Source: Chromera velia | Lineage: Eukaryota > Sar > Chromeraceae | DNA length: 62,683 bases | Reading direction: 5' to 3' | Assembly (NCBI GenBank): GCA_018398765.1 | Contig: JAHBMJ010005476.1 | Coordinates: 7,334 to 70,016, forward strand | Part shown: piece after piece, positions 23,386-35,502 of the stretch | Position numbering within the stretch: the first letter of the stretch is position 1 | Layout of the letters: each line of letters starts with the position of its first letter | Position numbers and translations under genes: made by a program | The notes under the pieces: model-generated | Database searches by the model: none | What the model was told of the DNA's origin: nothing | What the model saw: only the letters and a program-made list of their open reading frames with translations

Positions 23386-26300
23386 CTCTCGCACACGTCT
23401 GTATGTTTCGTCCATGTCCATTGCAGTTGGGGACTCCTTACATCGTGACTGATGAAAAAGCTTCGGATCTGGTGGTGTCTCTTTTCTTCGCTTGCCCCAG
23501 ACTGCTCAATGTTCTTGTCAAAGAGGTCGGCTGGCTTTGCTTGGGCCCGTCTCCGGTCTCCTTACCTTTACTTTTTTGATCATCATTCATCCTTTCTCCT
23601 CCCCCTCATCTCTCTCCTCTCCACTTCCCAACCTCCTTTTCTCTTCCAACGCTTGTGTGACGACGGGCAAATAAAAGAAGTCAGTTTCAAAGGAATGACC
23701 CGACTTTGCATAGTTTCGTTTTGGGTTCCAAGCGCACACGCAAGCGTTTTTCTCCCCCGAATTGACGCAGGGTTACTTTGGAGAGTTGGACCCCCCCTCC
23801 AAGCTTCCGAAGGGACACACCCCGACGGCAGGAATACTGCCATCCGAAGTGAAGAGCGCCCTTCCAGCAATCATCCACCGTCTGCAGAAGCACGGAGGCA
23901 TGGGAAGGGAGGACGGCGATGTGCGAGTGAAGACGCTTGGAGACTGGAAGCGAAGGGGAAAGGCAGACACCAAAGAGTGGAGGTCTGGAAAGGTGAGTAG
24001 AGAGAGCCATGCGGGTTGATCAAGAAAGAAAGCCTCGAATGAGTACAGTGAACATTTTCGATGACCAGCCCAATCACATCATCAGCCTTGTTTAACATTC
24101 CAGTGCTCCGACTTCGTCCTCTAAGCGCTCCAGCTCTATGCTTCCCATCTGTCACTTTTTCTCCTCTTCTCTCCCATCCAACCTTTCTTTCCCCCCCTTC
24201 TTCCCCCCAGTCTCCAAGCTTATCTCTCCTTTCTTCCTCAGATTGCTCCTTAGTCTCCAGCTCTTTCCCTCTCTCTCTTTCCTGCTGCTTCGTCCCCGTG
24301 GCCTTCTCAGGCCGAACTTGTTCCCCATCGGTATCTAAGGCATGAGAACATGTCCGTCCTTCCCACAGCGCACGTCATGCAGTGTGTATGTGTATGCATG
24401 CCATAGTGACTTTTTGAGTCCCCATGTCCCTCTCTTCCTGCAGGTGGACGCGTTTGAGAAGATCATGGTGGCGGGGGACTACGAGGGCATCCTGACCTTC
24501 GGGTCCTCTCTGCCTGACGCATACGCAACTATTGCCTACTGCGCGTGAGTCCATGCACAGTTTTTCACTTGAAAAACAAATGATCGCACAAGGTCCTTTT
24601 CCATGCTGGAAAATCCATCTTCGCATAGAGTTTTGTCAAGCATCCCCTGTCGGCTGGGGTCTCCCTTAGCTGGGATGACTCTGTCAGCTGGGGTCTCCCT
24701 GTGCTACTTTTTCTGTCTCTCCTGTGTCTCATGTTCTGGAGACGCTTGTCAAGAAATCTTCATGTGCTTAAGATCTTCCCTCCTTCTTTTTCTTTCTCTG
24801 CATTTGAATTTTTGCAGGGGGCACAACAGCGTCCTGTGTGGTCTCTACAAAACGCAGGAAGGGAAACTTTCTGGACAGGACACTGTGGAGGTGCGAGAAG
24901 GGGGGGGGCAAGATCAGAGAACGCGTTTTGTTCTTTTCATAAAGCACAATTTCGGCAGGGAGGTCCTGGCTTTGTGCACGCATGGGTGTTTCAAGCAGCT
25001 GAGCTGCAGAATCGCCCTTTTTGAAAGTCGTCTTTCGTCTACTTCGCCCCTCTATGGTCTTCTCCTTCCATATCCTTGTGCGGGAGCCATGCCGAGATGT
25101 ATCCGGCATATTGCTGCTCCTTTCATTTCTGCCCAACATTCTGCAGGAACAATCTCTGTTGAGATCTGTCTTGACCCAAATCGCCGAGTCGCCTCCAGAG
25201 GGACCATACAAACTGGAAGTAGCAGGAAAGGACAAGAGGGAAATTCGGTGGGCCGAGCTACTTTCTGACTCTTGCTTTACACTTTTCTTTCTTTTGGTCC
25301 TCTCGCTCATTTTCTTTTTCCCGAGTCGGTCAAATTCGATGTACATCTGTGAACATTTAGACTTGTCAATCATTACAAACAAATACGGGGATTACTGACA
25401 GCAAGGCTCTCTGACTCTTGTTTCGTCTATCTGGCAACGTTCAGTAGCGATCCTGGCCAATGGTTGACACTTTCTGAAAACGTTGCCATGATGGGTCTGC
25501 TCCTGAACAACACGCATGCTTTTTGCTTTTTTCTTTTGAACAACATGCTATTGCTTTTTTTTGTTTTTTTGAACAACATGCTTTTGGTTTTGCAGCTTTG
25601 CCTCCGACTCCTACGGCCATCCCGTGAAGGATCCCCTTGCAATCGAGAAGGTGTCCGAGTACGCAGTCCGGTTCTGGCCTTTGGAGAATCACCACCTGCA
25701 GCTGCACGTGCTCGCGAGGGGGGCGCCTTCTTCATCTCCTCCTTCTTCTTCGCCATCGGAAGAGGGGGGAGAAGACTCAGATGCGTTGGGGGATGAGGGG
25801 GGGGGGAGTGAGTTTGTTGAAAGACAGGAGACGGAAAAGGTTAAAGAGTTTCTTGAGGAAGAGAAGCGGAATGAGGACTTTCTTGCGAAGATACAGCCGA
25901 TGGTGGAGCAGAGTGAGAAGAGATGGCAACAGAAGAGAAGAGAGAAGGCGGCAGAGATTGCGAAGAGCCTCGAGAAGGATTCCTTCGTTGACGTCCCAGT
26001 CAAGGTCAGTGGCTTGTGTCTGTTAAAGGACTACAAATACTGTTCTTTCCTTTATGCTACAGCCACTATCGAAGAATTCTTTGCCTGTGCAACAAAGAAG
26101 CTTTCGTTTGAATGAAAAGTATTGGTGAACCAATAAGGAGGCCCTCTCCCCTTCCCTTCTTGTCAGTCCAAGGGAAGGAAACCAACAGTACAGAAAGGCT
26201 CGAGCACGTGAACTCAGGTACTCCAGATCCGAGTTTTTTCCTTTGATGGAAGTGTCTTCATAGAAGAAGGGTTCTGATCAATCAATGTACCCAAAAAATT

Positions 26301-26821
26301 CGCTTTCTTTGATTCTGATCCTCTGATCCTGTCTGTCTCCTTGCCTGCAGATTCCCGATGAGAACGGACGGGTTCACGAGGAGGTGCGACGTCTGCACCT
26401 TCCCGGAGGCAAATTCGGTCGTGTGTCGTCCTCCTGGGAGGGGGGCCCTCTGGGGGGGGAAGCTTCCTACCTCCGTCTTGGAGACGCCCAGTTGGAGTAT
26501 CTGACTCAGAAGTTTGACTCCATAGTCAGGGAAGGAACCGAAATGGCAAAGAAGAGACTGCCGGCAGAGGAGCGGAAGCTCTTGGGACTAAACGAAGCGA
26601 GGGAAGCGAAGGGTGTAACGAGAAAGCAAAGAGAGGCAGGAGATGAGCCCGTGCGTGCGTCATCCTTTGCACAGATCGGCACAGCCTCTGTGGAAATCGA
26701 GAAGCACGATCACGACCTTATTAAGAAGACATGGATGCCCAAGAGCTTGGAGGGGGTGGCATTTGTCGACGATCTCGACACACACCTCCCATCCGTGCTA
26801 CCAGGACTGTTCAAGTCCTGA
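21584..26821 (+). CDS. Ten-exon protein with signal peptide and HAD-like motif, 740 aa
   Basis: Model: join(21584..21687,21795..22052,22774..23158,23427..23525,23771..23992,24444..24544,24818..24890,25147..25247,25596..26004,26351..26821). All borders are GT..AG and all phases agree over 2,223 nt. Residues 1-33 are a signal peptide (MARALCVLLAVFIQTSEA core), followed by a basic Ser/Arg stretch, which would suit either secretion or a bipartite plastid-targeting leader. At about residue 171, RLAVFLDFTGVLFP resembles HAD motif I (hhhhDxDGT) with Thr in place of the second Asp. YIVTDEKASD in exon 4 and GSSLPDAYATIAY in exon 6 sit where motifs II and IV would be expected. The C-terminal half is charged and helical with no known domain. 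A HAD-type phosphatase-like fold is an inference. The intron-2 and intron-3 repeats are listed separately. Confidence 0.75.
22118..22505. repeat. (GACT/GAGT)n array in intron 2 of the 21584 gene
   Basis: Nearly 390 bp of CTGA-phase tetranucleotides with GAGT variants. The same motif fills part of the lipB intron (6040-6200) and one intron of the 40137-58247 gene (about 40606-40646). Confidence 0.9.
23300..23385. repeat. (GGCT)n array in intron 3 of the 21584 gene
   Basis: Runs of GGCT/GCTA with one interruption (gattattt). Plus-strand frames across it give LAGWLAGW artefacts. Confidence 0.85.
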
Positions 26822-28214
26822 AGACCTCCTTGGTGTTTCCAAAAATCAACAGCCAGAGAAGCATACAAAAACTGAGAAGAACAGATCAACAAACAAAACC
26901 AAATCGAGACATTCTCATTGGAGTAAGGGAAGAGGAATAGGACATATTGATTGAGGAAGGAGAAGAAAAGTTCCGATCAACACAGTCGGGAGTACAGTCC
27001 TGCTTGTCACTGTATGAGCAGGCAGGCTCCTTCGTGAGGAAAGAAACGCAAATGGAAATCGATCATTCAGTAAATGAATAAAAAAACGTAAAAGAGACTT
27101 GCAAACTTCACATCTATCAAAAGCGTAGCAAGTTGAGAGGCCCGCCCTGCTGCATACATTGCATCCCAAAAGATTGATAAGGAGGCTTTAAAGAGATCCG
27201 CGGCAAAACGAAGAATATGTCTCATCAAAACAAAATTGATTTCGGAACCGGAACAATAAAAAAGCTTGATCATGCATCATTGTCATTATACAACATCGTC
27301 ATCAATCTATAGATAGGCATTTAGCATTCGGCAAGTCAATATAAAAAAGTTTAAGTAACGAAAACTGATATTGATTTACAGTTTCCAGTGCATGTATAAG
27401 TCTTTATAATCCATCCAATGTCTTTGTATGAAAGGTACCATGAGAAACAAAGTTTTAAACTCAAAAATACAAAATAAACTAGACATTGAAATTGTAGTAC
27501 GTATGTTGTTGAAAAATGTGAACTAGAATGTGGATTCATTGTAGAACAACATGTCACTCTTTTTAAAGACTAATAATTTCTCTAATATCAAAACTTATAT
27601 ACTTTTTAAAAGCTACATGAGTAGACCTAAGAGTAGATATCGATTTTATAAAACAAATTGTGCATGACAAATAGAGGCTCGGGGTAAAATATTTAGTTGA
27701 ACAAAAGATTATGCATGTGGTTTACGAGATAATTTTAAGTAGTTTCGAGATCAGTGCACTTTAAACATTCTAAAGTTGAACCTAAACCTAGACCTAAACT
27801 AAATGCTAGACTAAATGATGAATGTTATATAATTTCAACTGTTTTTTTAAATTATTATATTGCCTCTATAAAAGATTTATTTCGTATATGACTGTGTGAT
27901 CGTTTTAATATGCTAGTCTCGGGGCCTGTGTGAAGCCTTTTCTTTCATTTGATGAGAATATGTTTTCTATTTTCTTTAGCGTTAATTTTTCTTAGTCCAT
28001 AGCGAACACAACCGCTTTGCAACTGTAGGAATTTTCATTTTTTCCTCCTTGATTGTATCATGATTCTTAACTGACTGTCTCACCCTCTTTTGCTTCCTAG
28101 TTTGCTTCTTTGTCATCCAGTTGGTTTTGTGTGCGGGTTTTGAGGGGATACCGAGCCATTGTTTCATGAGTAAGGGAGACTGCAAAGAGGACACAGTCTC
28201 TTTTCATTCTTTCG
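26822..28214. other. AT-rich intergenic region between convergent genes
   Basis: About 1.4 kb separates the stop at 26821 from the stop at 28215 on the other strand, so it holds two 3' ends and no promoter is required. No coding frame or RNA gene was seen. AT content is highest in 27070-27960. Confidence 0.6.
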
Positions 28215-29393
28215 CTAAATGTCCATTTTCTTTGGTTTGAGCAGTGCGAGGGCATCCCTTACAGCAATTTGTCGTGCGATCTTTGCTCTCTTTCTGAGTC
28301 TCATCTCCCGCTCCTTGGGTGTCTCCTTCACCTTCATTCTCTTCCTTCTGTGCTTTGAGATGATCGGGGGGTCCCATTTGTCGAAATCCTGAAACAGCGC
28401 AAACGAGTTACCTGTGGTACACCCCACTTTCTGAATGTGACTCTCTCCACACATGCGGGGTCGGGACGAAGCTATCCACGTTATCGTTTCTCTGCATTCC
28501 TCCAGTAGGTTCTGACACAATCTTGTGTGTCCAGACTGATAGGTGTCGAGTCTTTGCTTCCACGCGAGTCCCGTAAAGAACTCATCCAAAAACGCACCGA
28601 TCTTCTGACCCTCCTCCGTCTTTGCGCGAGGCAGATGAAGCAGATCCTCCTCACGTGCCTCCTCCCCAGGCACTAACTGCATGTCTACCTGTGCGAATCT
28701 ACCCCCCGATCGGAGAAGAGTCGATGCCTGGCTGTAGTCTAGTCGGTACTTTTTCATGTCGCACACCTTGGGTGGTTGCATCCTGCAGGCTTCTTTGAAC
28801 GCTTCAAAATAAGGACTTCTCCCCCCTTCCCTTGCGAGCTCTCTGCGGTATGTTATCCCTGCTTTCTTATCAATGAAGAGACGGTCTGGAGACCCAATGC
28901 GGTTGTCCTGAAGACCAATCTCCCTGATGAGTCTCTGCAGGGTTCTCCGCTTCAGAGTAACCATGCTCTTGGGCACATCCACAGTCCCCCCACGAAATTG
29001 GGCTGCGTCTTCATCATACTCATCCTCTTCTCCGTTCTCCTGTGAAGAAGAAGAAAGTTTAAGTGCGTCGGGGGACAACGGATCTGGGCTCATTGAGGCG
29101 GCCTCAAACTCAACAGGGCTGCCGTCATACGGGAACCTTCTTTGTCTTTCTAAAAATGCGGGGGGTCCGGCTGGGGGGACTGCGGTGTCTTCAGAGGTGT
29201 GCCGCTGGATGTTTCTGACCTTGATGACTTGCCTTCCCTCATCTGTTCGTGTTTCCATCTCTGGAGGTCCTCTTTTCTTTCTGGTGTATGGGGGCGTCGC
29301 TTTTCTGTGAGTCAAGTGATCGCCGGGCAAGGTGCTGGCTACACCCACAAGGGCGAGGAGCAGCAAGCCGTCACCCACCCTCCTCAAGACCAT
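28215..29393 (-). CDS. Signal-peptide-bearing hypothetical protein, 392 aa
   Basis: The first ATG of the frame is at 29393 and gives MVLRRVGDGLLLLALVGVAS, a good signal peptide, followed by a basic region (RKKRGPP). The middle holds an acidic Ser/Glu/Asp patch (ENGEEDEYDEDAA) and the C-terminal end is Lys/Arg-rich (KHRRKRMKVKETPKEREMR). Conserved-looking cysteines and FFTGLAWKQRLDTYQSGH suggest a folded core near residues 170-350. An in-frame 39-nt segment (28389-28427) has GT..AG ends and could be a tiny intron. No family was recognised. Secretory or plastid targeting is possible. It is divergent from the 30099 gene. Confidence 0.7.
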   Translation of the reverse strand: MVLRRVGDGLLLLALVGVASTLPGDHLTHRKATPPYTRKKRGPPEMETRTDEGRQVIKVRNIQRHTSEDTAVPPAGPPAFLERQRRFPYDGSPVEFEAASMSPDPLSPDALKLSSSSQENGEEDEYDEDAAQFRGGTVDVPKSMVTLKRRTLQRLIREIGLQDNRIGSPDRLFIDKKAGITYRRELAREGGRSPYFEAFKEACRMQPPKVCDMKKYRLDYSQASTLLRSGGRFAQVDMQLVPGEEAREEDLLHLPRAKTEEGQKIGAFLDEFFTGLAWKQRLDTYQSGHTRLCQNLLEECRETITWIASSRPRMCGESHIQKVGCTTGNSFALFQDFDKWDPPIISKHRRKRMKVKETPKEREMRLRKRAKIARQIAVRDALALLKPKKMDI

Positions 29394-30098
29394 CGAAGAG
29401 CCAAATGCTTTTCCCCCTCGGCCTTCATCGTCCGAGCATGCCGATCCTTTTTGGTACGTCTTACCACTCAAATGTCCCCTATCTCAGGGAATAGGTACTC
29501 TCTGACAGCACACATGTTCTGACAGTGGGCATGTATGTAGGAGTGTATGAATGAGTGCTGTATATAGGCTTTGGAATGGGCGAGTTGCTGTGCAAAGATC
29601 TCCGGTTTTCTCTGGGCTTTCTTTTTGACAATGATGCAGCCTGGTTAATTCTCAGTGTGTTCAGAACGATTTTTGCTCGTGCGTACCGATACAGAATTCA
29701 TTTCATGTTCGGGTGCAATTAAACCGATACAGACGTACGGTGTTGCAAACACAGACATGTGCATGCAAAGTCCTGAGTCTTAATTTTGACTTGCTCTGGC
29801 GATTCCTCATCTCATGCAGTGCTTCACACAAGCCTCTCTGCAGTACATAAGCTTGTCGCCAGACAGATAGACAGCCACAGCGAGTCTTCGATCCTTACAT
29901 ATTTAGACGACGGATTGGCTGGGGCCTTTCACCAGTTCAAGTCCAATGAGGCAGACCGATCGAGACAACAGATGAAGGTTCTTCAAACAGATGGAATTAA
30001 GTGAGTGTTCGTCACTTCGAACAGCAGCGTACCGCAAGACTCACTCGATGAAGAGAAGCTTCCCCTCTTGAAAAGTCAAAGCCTGAAGGAGAAGGGAC
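29394..30098. promoter_or_regulatory. Divergent intergenic region between two signal-peptide genes
   Basis: 705 nt separate the start codons of the minus-strand gene at 29393 and the plus-strand gene at 30099. Both promoters must lie here. I see no standard core element that I would defend. Confidence 0.5.
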
Positions 30099-31853
30099 AT
30101 GAAGGTGAAGAGAGGATTCCTGGGAGTCTGTGCGGCTGCCCTCTTGGCAGTGTCTGCGCATGCAATTGACCAGAGTCTGTCAGTGCATGTGTGTACTTGG
30201 AAACCTGTATGGGGTCATATATATGCACGTCAATCCGTGTGGTCACAGGCCCAGGACTATCGCACTCTCTCTGCCCCAATGCTTTCTTTTGAGTCTTGCT
30301 CACAATCTGTTCTTCGCGAGATATTTGCTCCGGATTACCATCGATCGTCCAACATGCTCTTCTGCCTTTCGTCAGCTAGCCTGTTTCGCGGCATGCTGCC
30401 CCGGAAGTCTAACGGCTGTACGCCGGATCAGTATCGAGACATCCTTTATCACCCGTCGGCCATTAGATACGTTTGCGAATCAAGCTGACATCTGTGTCTC
30501 TGCTACTTGCCTGCCTGCCTGTCTGCCTGCCTGCCTGCTTGCCTGCCTGTCTGTCTGTCTACTTAGTTCTCTGTAAAAGCCAAACAAAACATCTGATTGT
30601 GCATCGCTGGCCTCCCCTCTTTGTGAGCATGCAGCCCAGTTGGACGCCTGTCGGGCCATTTTCGAGAACGGCAGCCGGGATCCTGACAGAGAGAGGGAGT
30701 CCGCTGACACCATAGGAACCGCTCTGGAGACCAACCCACACTGCCTTACTTCCGTTGGTGCCCTTGCAGACATGGCCCGCCAGGCCGCCAGATTCTCTTT
30801 GCTTCCCGTCACGAGGTTCATTGCTGCAAAGATGGAAGCTGCTCTCGAAAGTTGTCGTCACAAAGCGCAGTCTCTCTTTATGGCGGTAGACCAACTACTA
30901 GACCTGGATTCTAGCGAGCCGCCCCCCCCTCCGTGTGTGCGTGCTCACGGAAAGGCCGGAAACGGGCCTGTCAAAATACAGCAGCATCGGGGAACCCTCT
31001 GGCGAATGTTGAAAGAAGGCAACAACGTCAAGGGATGTCTGCAGATGTTCCCAGTCGAACTTCACGAAATAGACCCGAGATCGAACCTCGAAGCCTCGAG
31101 TCAATTCCAGTTTGTGATGGACGACGTCATGGATGAACTTTTGAATAAACTCGAGGCTCTGGATGGCAACAGATACGGTGAGACTGCCCCCCCAGAATCC
31201 GACATTCATGGAGGGGATCAGGACGAGAACGGACCACTTGCCGATCTCAAGGACATCAGTATAGGAATCCTCCGTCACGCGTGTGCAGGCGGTTTGGATC
31301 CCTATAACATCCCGTCCCCCCAGGACACCAGTACAGATGCACACGGAATCACCCCATTGATGGAGGCAGCACAGCACGGGATGGTGCGTGTGGTTGATTT
31401 TCTTATTGACAGAACGCAGACGGGCGGTGAGAGTCTGTCGGACCCTGAATGGACTTCCAGACTTGGAAGGAGACTCACAGCGAGGAACAGCAGAGGGGAC
31501 ACCGCAATGGCTCTGGCTGCAAAAACAGGACACTTTGAGGGTCGGCACCGTTGAAACAAAGAGAGAGTTTGTTTGGCTTCATATTGCTGTGCGGTGCATT
31601 CTCACTTCAATCTCCGAAAGGGTCATTTTTCTCCTCTTCTGAGTTTTCTTCTTTTCCCCTTTCTCCACTGCTCTTCTCTTTAATTGTTTTTTGTCTCGAC
31701 TCTTCTGAACAAATTCCTCTCCTTTTTGAAGCAAGAGAGAATCCATCCTTTCGTTAGATGCACCCGTCTCTTGGTGGTACGCATTGGCGACTGGGAGGGA
31801 ATGGTGAGAACAGAAAAAGATGCTGTGCCGCACTGTAGATCGACTCTTACTGA

Positions 31854-31890
<37 letters not shown>

Positions 31891-34054
31891 GTCCTGGCGA
31901 CGTTCGTTGACTTGGCAAAGGAGACGCAAAGCAACGTCCGGAAATGCAAGTGAGTACTGCAGTCCGCAGTCAGCCAGCCAGTCAGTCAATGAGACACTCA
32001 CCGAGTCAGGCGCTTATAATGACAAGAAAGAGAGCAGAGGGTCTTTTGAGACCTTCAGACGGACCTCCATACGATGACAAGAAAAAAGCCGCACGAAAAA
32101 GAATGAAATCGTGGATCTCTCCAAAGACGCAAAGATGGAGTGCCCGCCCTTCTTCAGAGCTCTTCATACGTGAATCCATGTATTGATATTAATATGATGT
32201 GTACATGCAGGTATTATGATTCCTTTTGGGTCCGACCGATCCATGCATGAATCTATGCATTGATATTTATGTGATGTGTGCATGCAGGTATTATGATTCC
32301 TTTTGGGTCCGACCGATCCATGCATGAATCTATGTATTGATATTCATGTGATGTGTACATGCAGGTATTATGATTCCTTTTGGGTCCGACCGATCCATGC
32401 ATGAATCTATGTATTGATATTCATGTGATGTGTACATGCAGGTATTATGATTCCTTTTGGGTCCGACCGATCCAAGCCGCAGACCCAGACAACCCCCCAG
32501 CCCCCAGCCAGACAGACGTGTGCTTCTGCAAGCTGCGGGATAATAACGATTTCACTCCCCTCATGCAAATAGCCGTCCAGCCCGCACAGAGCAGACAGTT
32601 CACTGCCTTCTCAGTCCTTCACCTCCTCTACGCATCCTTCCCCGAGAACCAACCCGATTCCTCCGTTTCCGAAGAGGATTACCTCGCCCTCCCGGGATGC
32701 GACGGGTTACACGAGAACCACCGAACTCGAAAGGAAGGCTGGACCCCCCTCATGCTGGCTGCCCATGTCGGCAATCAGGATGCCGGGGTGGCCCTTTTAG
32801 AGATGCAAGGAACGTCGGTACAGACCAAATGGACCCCTGAGGGCTGGAATGGCCCCGCAACGCACGATGCTCAGATAGACCCGGAGGCCCACCGAGACGT
32901 GAATCAGGTCTCGGCTCTATTCCATGCCGCTGCTTCGGGGAGTACCTGGCTGGCTGCACAGATCATGTGGCACTTGATTAAGAAAAGTCCGGGAGATGCA
33001 AAGAAAATATTCAAGCGAGCCGAGATCAAATTTACTACGGGTGAGTGGGTGAAGGCCTAATAACTGATTACCAATCCTTCGTACAGAGCTCAGTTTTCTT
33101 CGTTTTCTGCAGACCTTTTTCAGTAATCAACCATGTAAATACAGACGAACACGGAAGCAGTGATGCGAGGAGTTTTGGAGCCTAAACGGAAGATTTGGCA
33201 AAGAAATGTCACTCATGTCTGCGGCTTTGCTAAGAGATCAGTTTTCCCCTCATAGACCCTTTCTGTCTTGGATTCTTCTTTTTCTGGTCTCACTTTGCTA
33301 TTCCTCACCTCCCCGGCCCTTTCCGGTGTGTTCTTTCCCGCTGTTTTCCATCATTTTTCTCTGCATGTCTTCTAAGCTCCGGATGGGGAATTCGTGCTGC
33401 AGTCTGACGTGCTGCACACTTCGGTGCAAGCTGCATTTGTGTTTGCATTCACGAGCAGATGGAGAGTCGGACCTCATAAAGGAACTCTCGGTGGTCGACT
33501 TCGCTCTCTACCACAAAAAAACAAGCACCACTGCGGTAGGTCGGCCGACTCTAGCTTCCCGTGTAGGACTGACTGCAAATTTCAAACGCCGATTTTCATC
33601 CAACCTCTCGACTTCACACCAGAAATGCAGTGGTACAGAAATCTGTATTTCAGGCAGCTGGCTTATCTTTTCCCTTTTCTTTTCGTCCTCTTTCAGTGGA
33701 GAGAAAGAAGAAGTCCGTTTGGTTTTCTTCGCGTCATGAGAAGAACAGGAGTTAGGGAGTGCAGACTCTGTACTTCGCGATACGCTCCATTCTTGTTGCT
33801 TTTCCTCTTCGCAGGTGATCATCCAGAAAATGAAAGAGCTGGCAGCCAGGGAAGATTCGGGCATCTCTATCGAGCACTACATCCCCGCGGAGGGCAGGGA
33901 GAACACTGACGCTGTCGACGAGTTGCTCGACCAAAAGGCGGAGCTCCACGGGGAGTTGGTGGAGAACGCGGTGACACACTGGGGGGAGATCCAGCGTGGG
34001 TCCACTTTGCAGGAAGCCATCAATGAATTCCTAAGCAAGAGAGGGGTGGTTTGA
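30099..34054 (+). CDS. Ankyrin-repeat protein with signal peptide, six exons, 651 aa
   Basis: Model: join(30099..30174,30635..31540,31892..31949,32442..33040,33459..33535,33815..34054); the total is 1,956 nt and all phases match. Residues 1-22 are a signal peptide (MKVKRGFLGVCAAALLAVSAHA). Ankyrin-type helices are clear at HGITPLMEAAQHGMVRVVDFL, at SRGDTAMALAAKTGHFEV across the exon 2/3 border, at NDFTPLMQIAVQ and at EGWTPLMLAAHVGNQDAGVALL. The last exon ends in a charged helix. The exon 1 donor (A|GTCTGT) is the weakest border and is chosen by phase. Intracellular ankyrin domains are the rule, so a secreted or plastid location is unusual. A 77-bp repeat copies the exon 4 acceptor (see findings). 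Confidence 0.75.
30509..30563. repeat. (GCCT/GTCT)n array in intron 1 of the 30099 gene
   Basis: About 55 bp of CCTG-phase repeats. Opposite-strand frames read as SRQAGRQAGRQ artefacts. Confidence 0.85.
31858..31891 (+). promoter_or_regulatory. (TC)n tract serving as polypyrimidine tract before exon 3 of the 30099 gene
   Basis: Uninterrupted CT repeats lead straight into TGCAG and the exon start at 31892. The microsatellite itself provides the pyrimidine tract of the acceptor. Confidence 0.7.
32171..32475 (+). repeat. 77-bp tandem repeat, four copies, spanning an intron/exon border
   Basis: The junction tgcag|gtattatgattcc occurs with exon-type starts at 32211, 32288, 32365 and 32442, exactly 77 bp apart. 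Each unit holds the intron end and about 34 nt of exon 4. Only the last copy continues into the long exon. Since 77 is not a multiple of three, using an earlier copy would shift frame or need further splicing. Confidence 0.95.
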
Positions 34055-35502
34055 GTCCGAATCAACTCAGGCAGCGCTGTACCAGCAGCGGTGTGCCAAC
34101 ACGGGTTACATTCCTTTCGGCACACCTGAGAAGGCAGTTTTCAGAATGAAAAACGGAAGTTAGAACCTTTTATCTTTTCTACTAAAGCGACAAATACGCT
34201 TTGTCTGATTTCTGCGTCCAGCTTGATGAGTGGATGAATCATATAATATTTATCTTCCATTTATGTTTAGCCTCACTGGCCAGGGGCTTCCAGGGGCCAC
34301 TTCCTCTATCTTTAAATCCTGTTTTGTCGTTTAGTCTTTAAATGATATGTCTATTAGTAGTGATATATCTCTAAGCTACATCTTTTTTTTTACTGTGTGC
34401 TTGCAAAATTTCTTTAGATTGTCTTGTACTAAGTTTTGTATGCACGGTTTATCATATACATAAGAGCAGTTTGTAAACTTGATTTATGCATTGTTTTAAA
34501 ATTAAAAATAAAAGCCATATAAACTAAAAATAAAAGGTTATTAAGGATTGAAATCGTAAAAACAGTAACTAAATTTTTATTTAAGTCAGAGTGGATTTTC
34601 TAGAATTAACAAACGACAAACTTAATATCCTTAAGACTACAGTAGTAAGGACTTATGCTTAAAATTCTGATTATACATGTATATCAGTAGCGTGGCATCC
34701 TAGCTAGAAAATAATAACTTTTCCCTGCCTAACGTTAGAAGTATCCAGCTAGCTCTGGATATAGATGACGATGGCGCGTCATAGTCATACTCATAGTCAT
34801 GTATGTCAGTTGGGAAATAGATTAAAGTAGATGCGGAACTCGATCTTTACAGCTTCATTTATTAACTAATAAAACTTTTTTGTTATGTGAAGAGCGACAA
34901 AGATAGAAAGGCAATGTTAGGAAACGACACGCACTGAAAGGCTGCCCCTNNNNNNNNNNNNNNNNNNNNNNNNNNNNNNGCCCCCCCCAGTCCGGTGGAC
35001 CGCGTATGCAATGTATTTGCATTACTTGCATCATGTAAATGCCCGTGCCTCAACTGTAACAGTTGCTTCAACTTTTAAGCTTGTTTGTTTCCACCTTCTT
35101 CCATATGATATTTTCACCATGCAGTTTCTTGGCAACTCCTTGCAACTATCATTGAATTTTGCCAGTGCGAAGCTTTTGAAGTGCACACTATTGTAAAGAG
35201 AATTTTCTTTTCATACAATTGTATCAGTTTATGCAGCATCAGAGCTGGTCTGCTCTGAGAAGAATGCAACAAATTCGAGAAAAAACATCAATGTTCTGCT
35301 TCATTCTTCTTTTACTCTCCGTTGAAACTGCTCCCACCATTCCGTCTGAAAAGATCCTTTTGATGCACGTCGGACTCCCCCATTTCCAATCAATGTGCTC
35401 TGAAAGTGCATTTACCAGGCCATCATTGTCGTAACCAATTTCAATCCCTTGCGAGTACATGTGTTTCACCACCTTGACAAGAGAAGTCGAGGCCGCGGCT
35501 GT
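34055..35502. other. AT-rich intergenic region with a short N run
   Basis: It contains 30 Ns at 34950-34979 followed by a C run. No coding frame is credible; the region lies between the 3' ends of the 30099 gene and the minus-strand pseudogene. Confidence 0.6.

Noticed and set aside
28389-28427. 39-nt intron in the 28215-29393 gene
   Set aside because: GT..AG ends fit, but both readings keep frame and 39 nt is shorter than any other intron here; left unspliced.
29786-30004. Separate 72-aa gene or upstream exon of the 30099 gene
   Set aside because: No splice border connects it in phase to the signal-peptide exon, and it lies in the shared promoter region.
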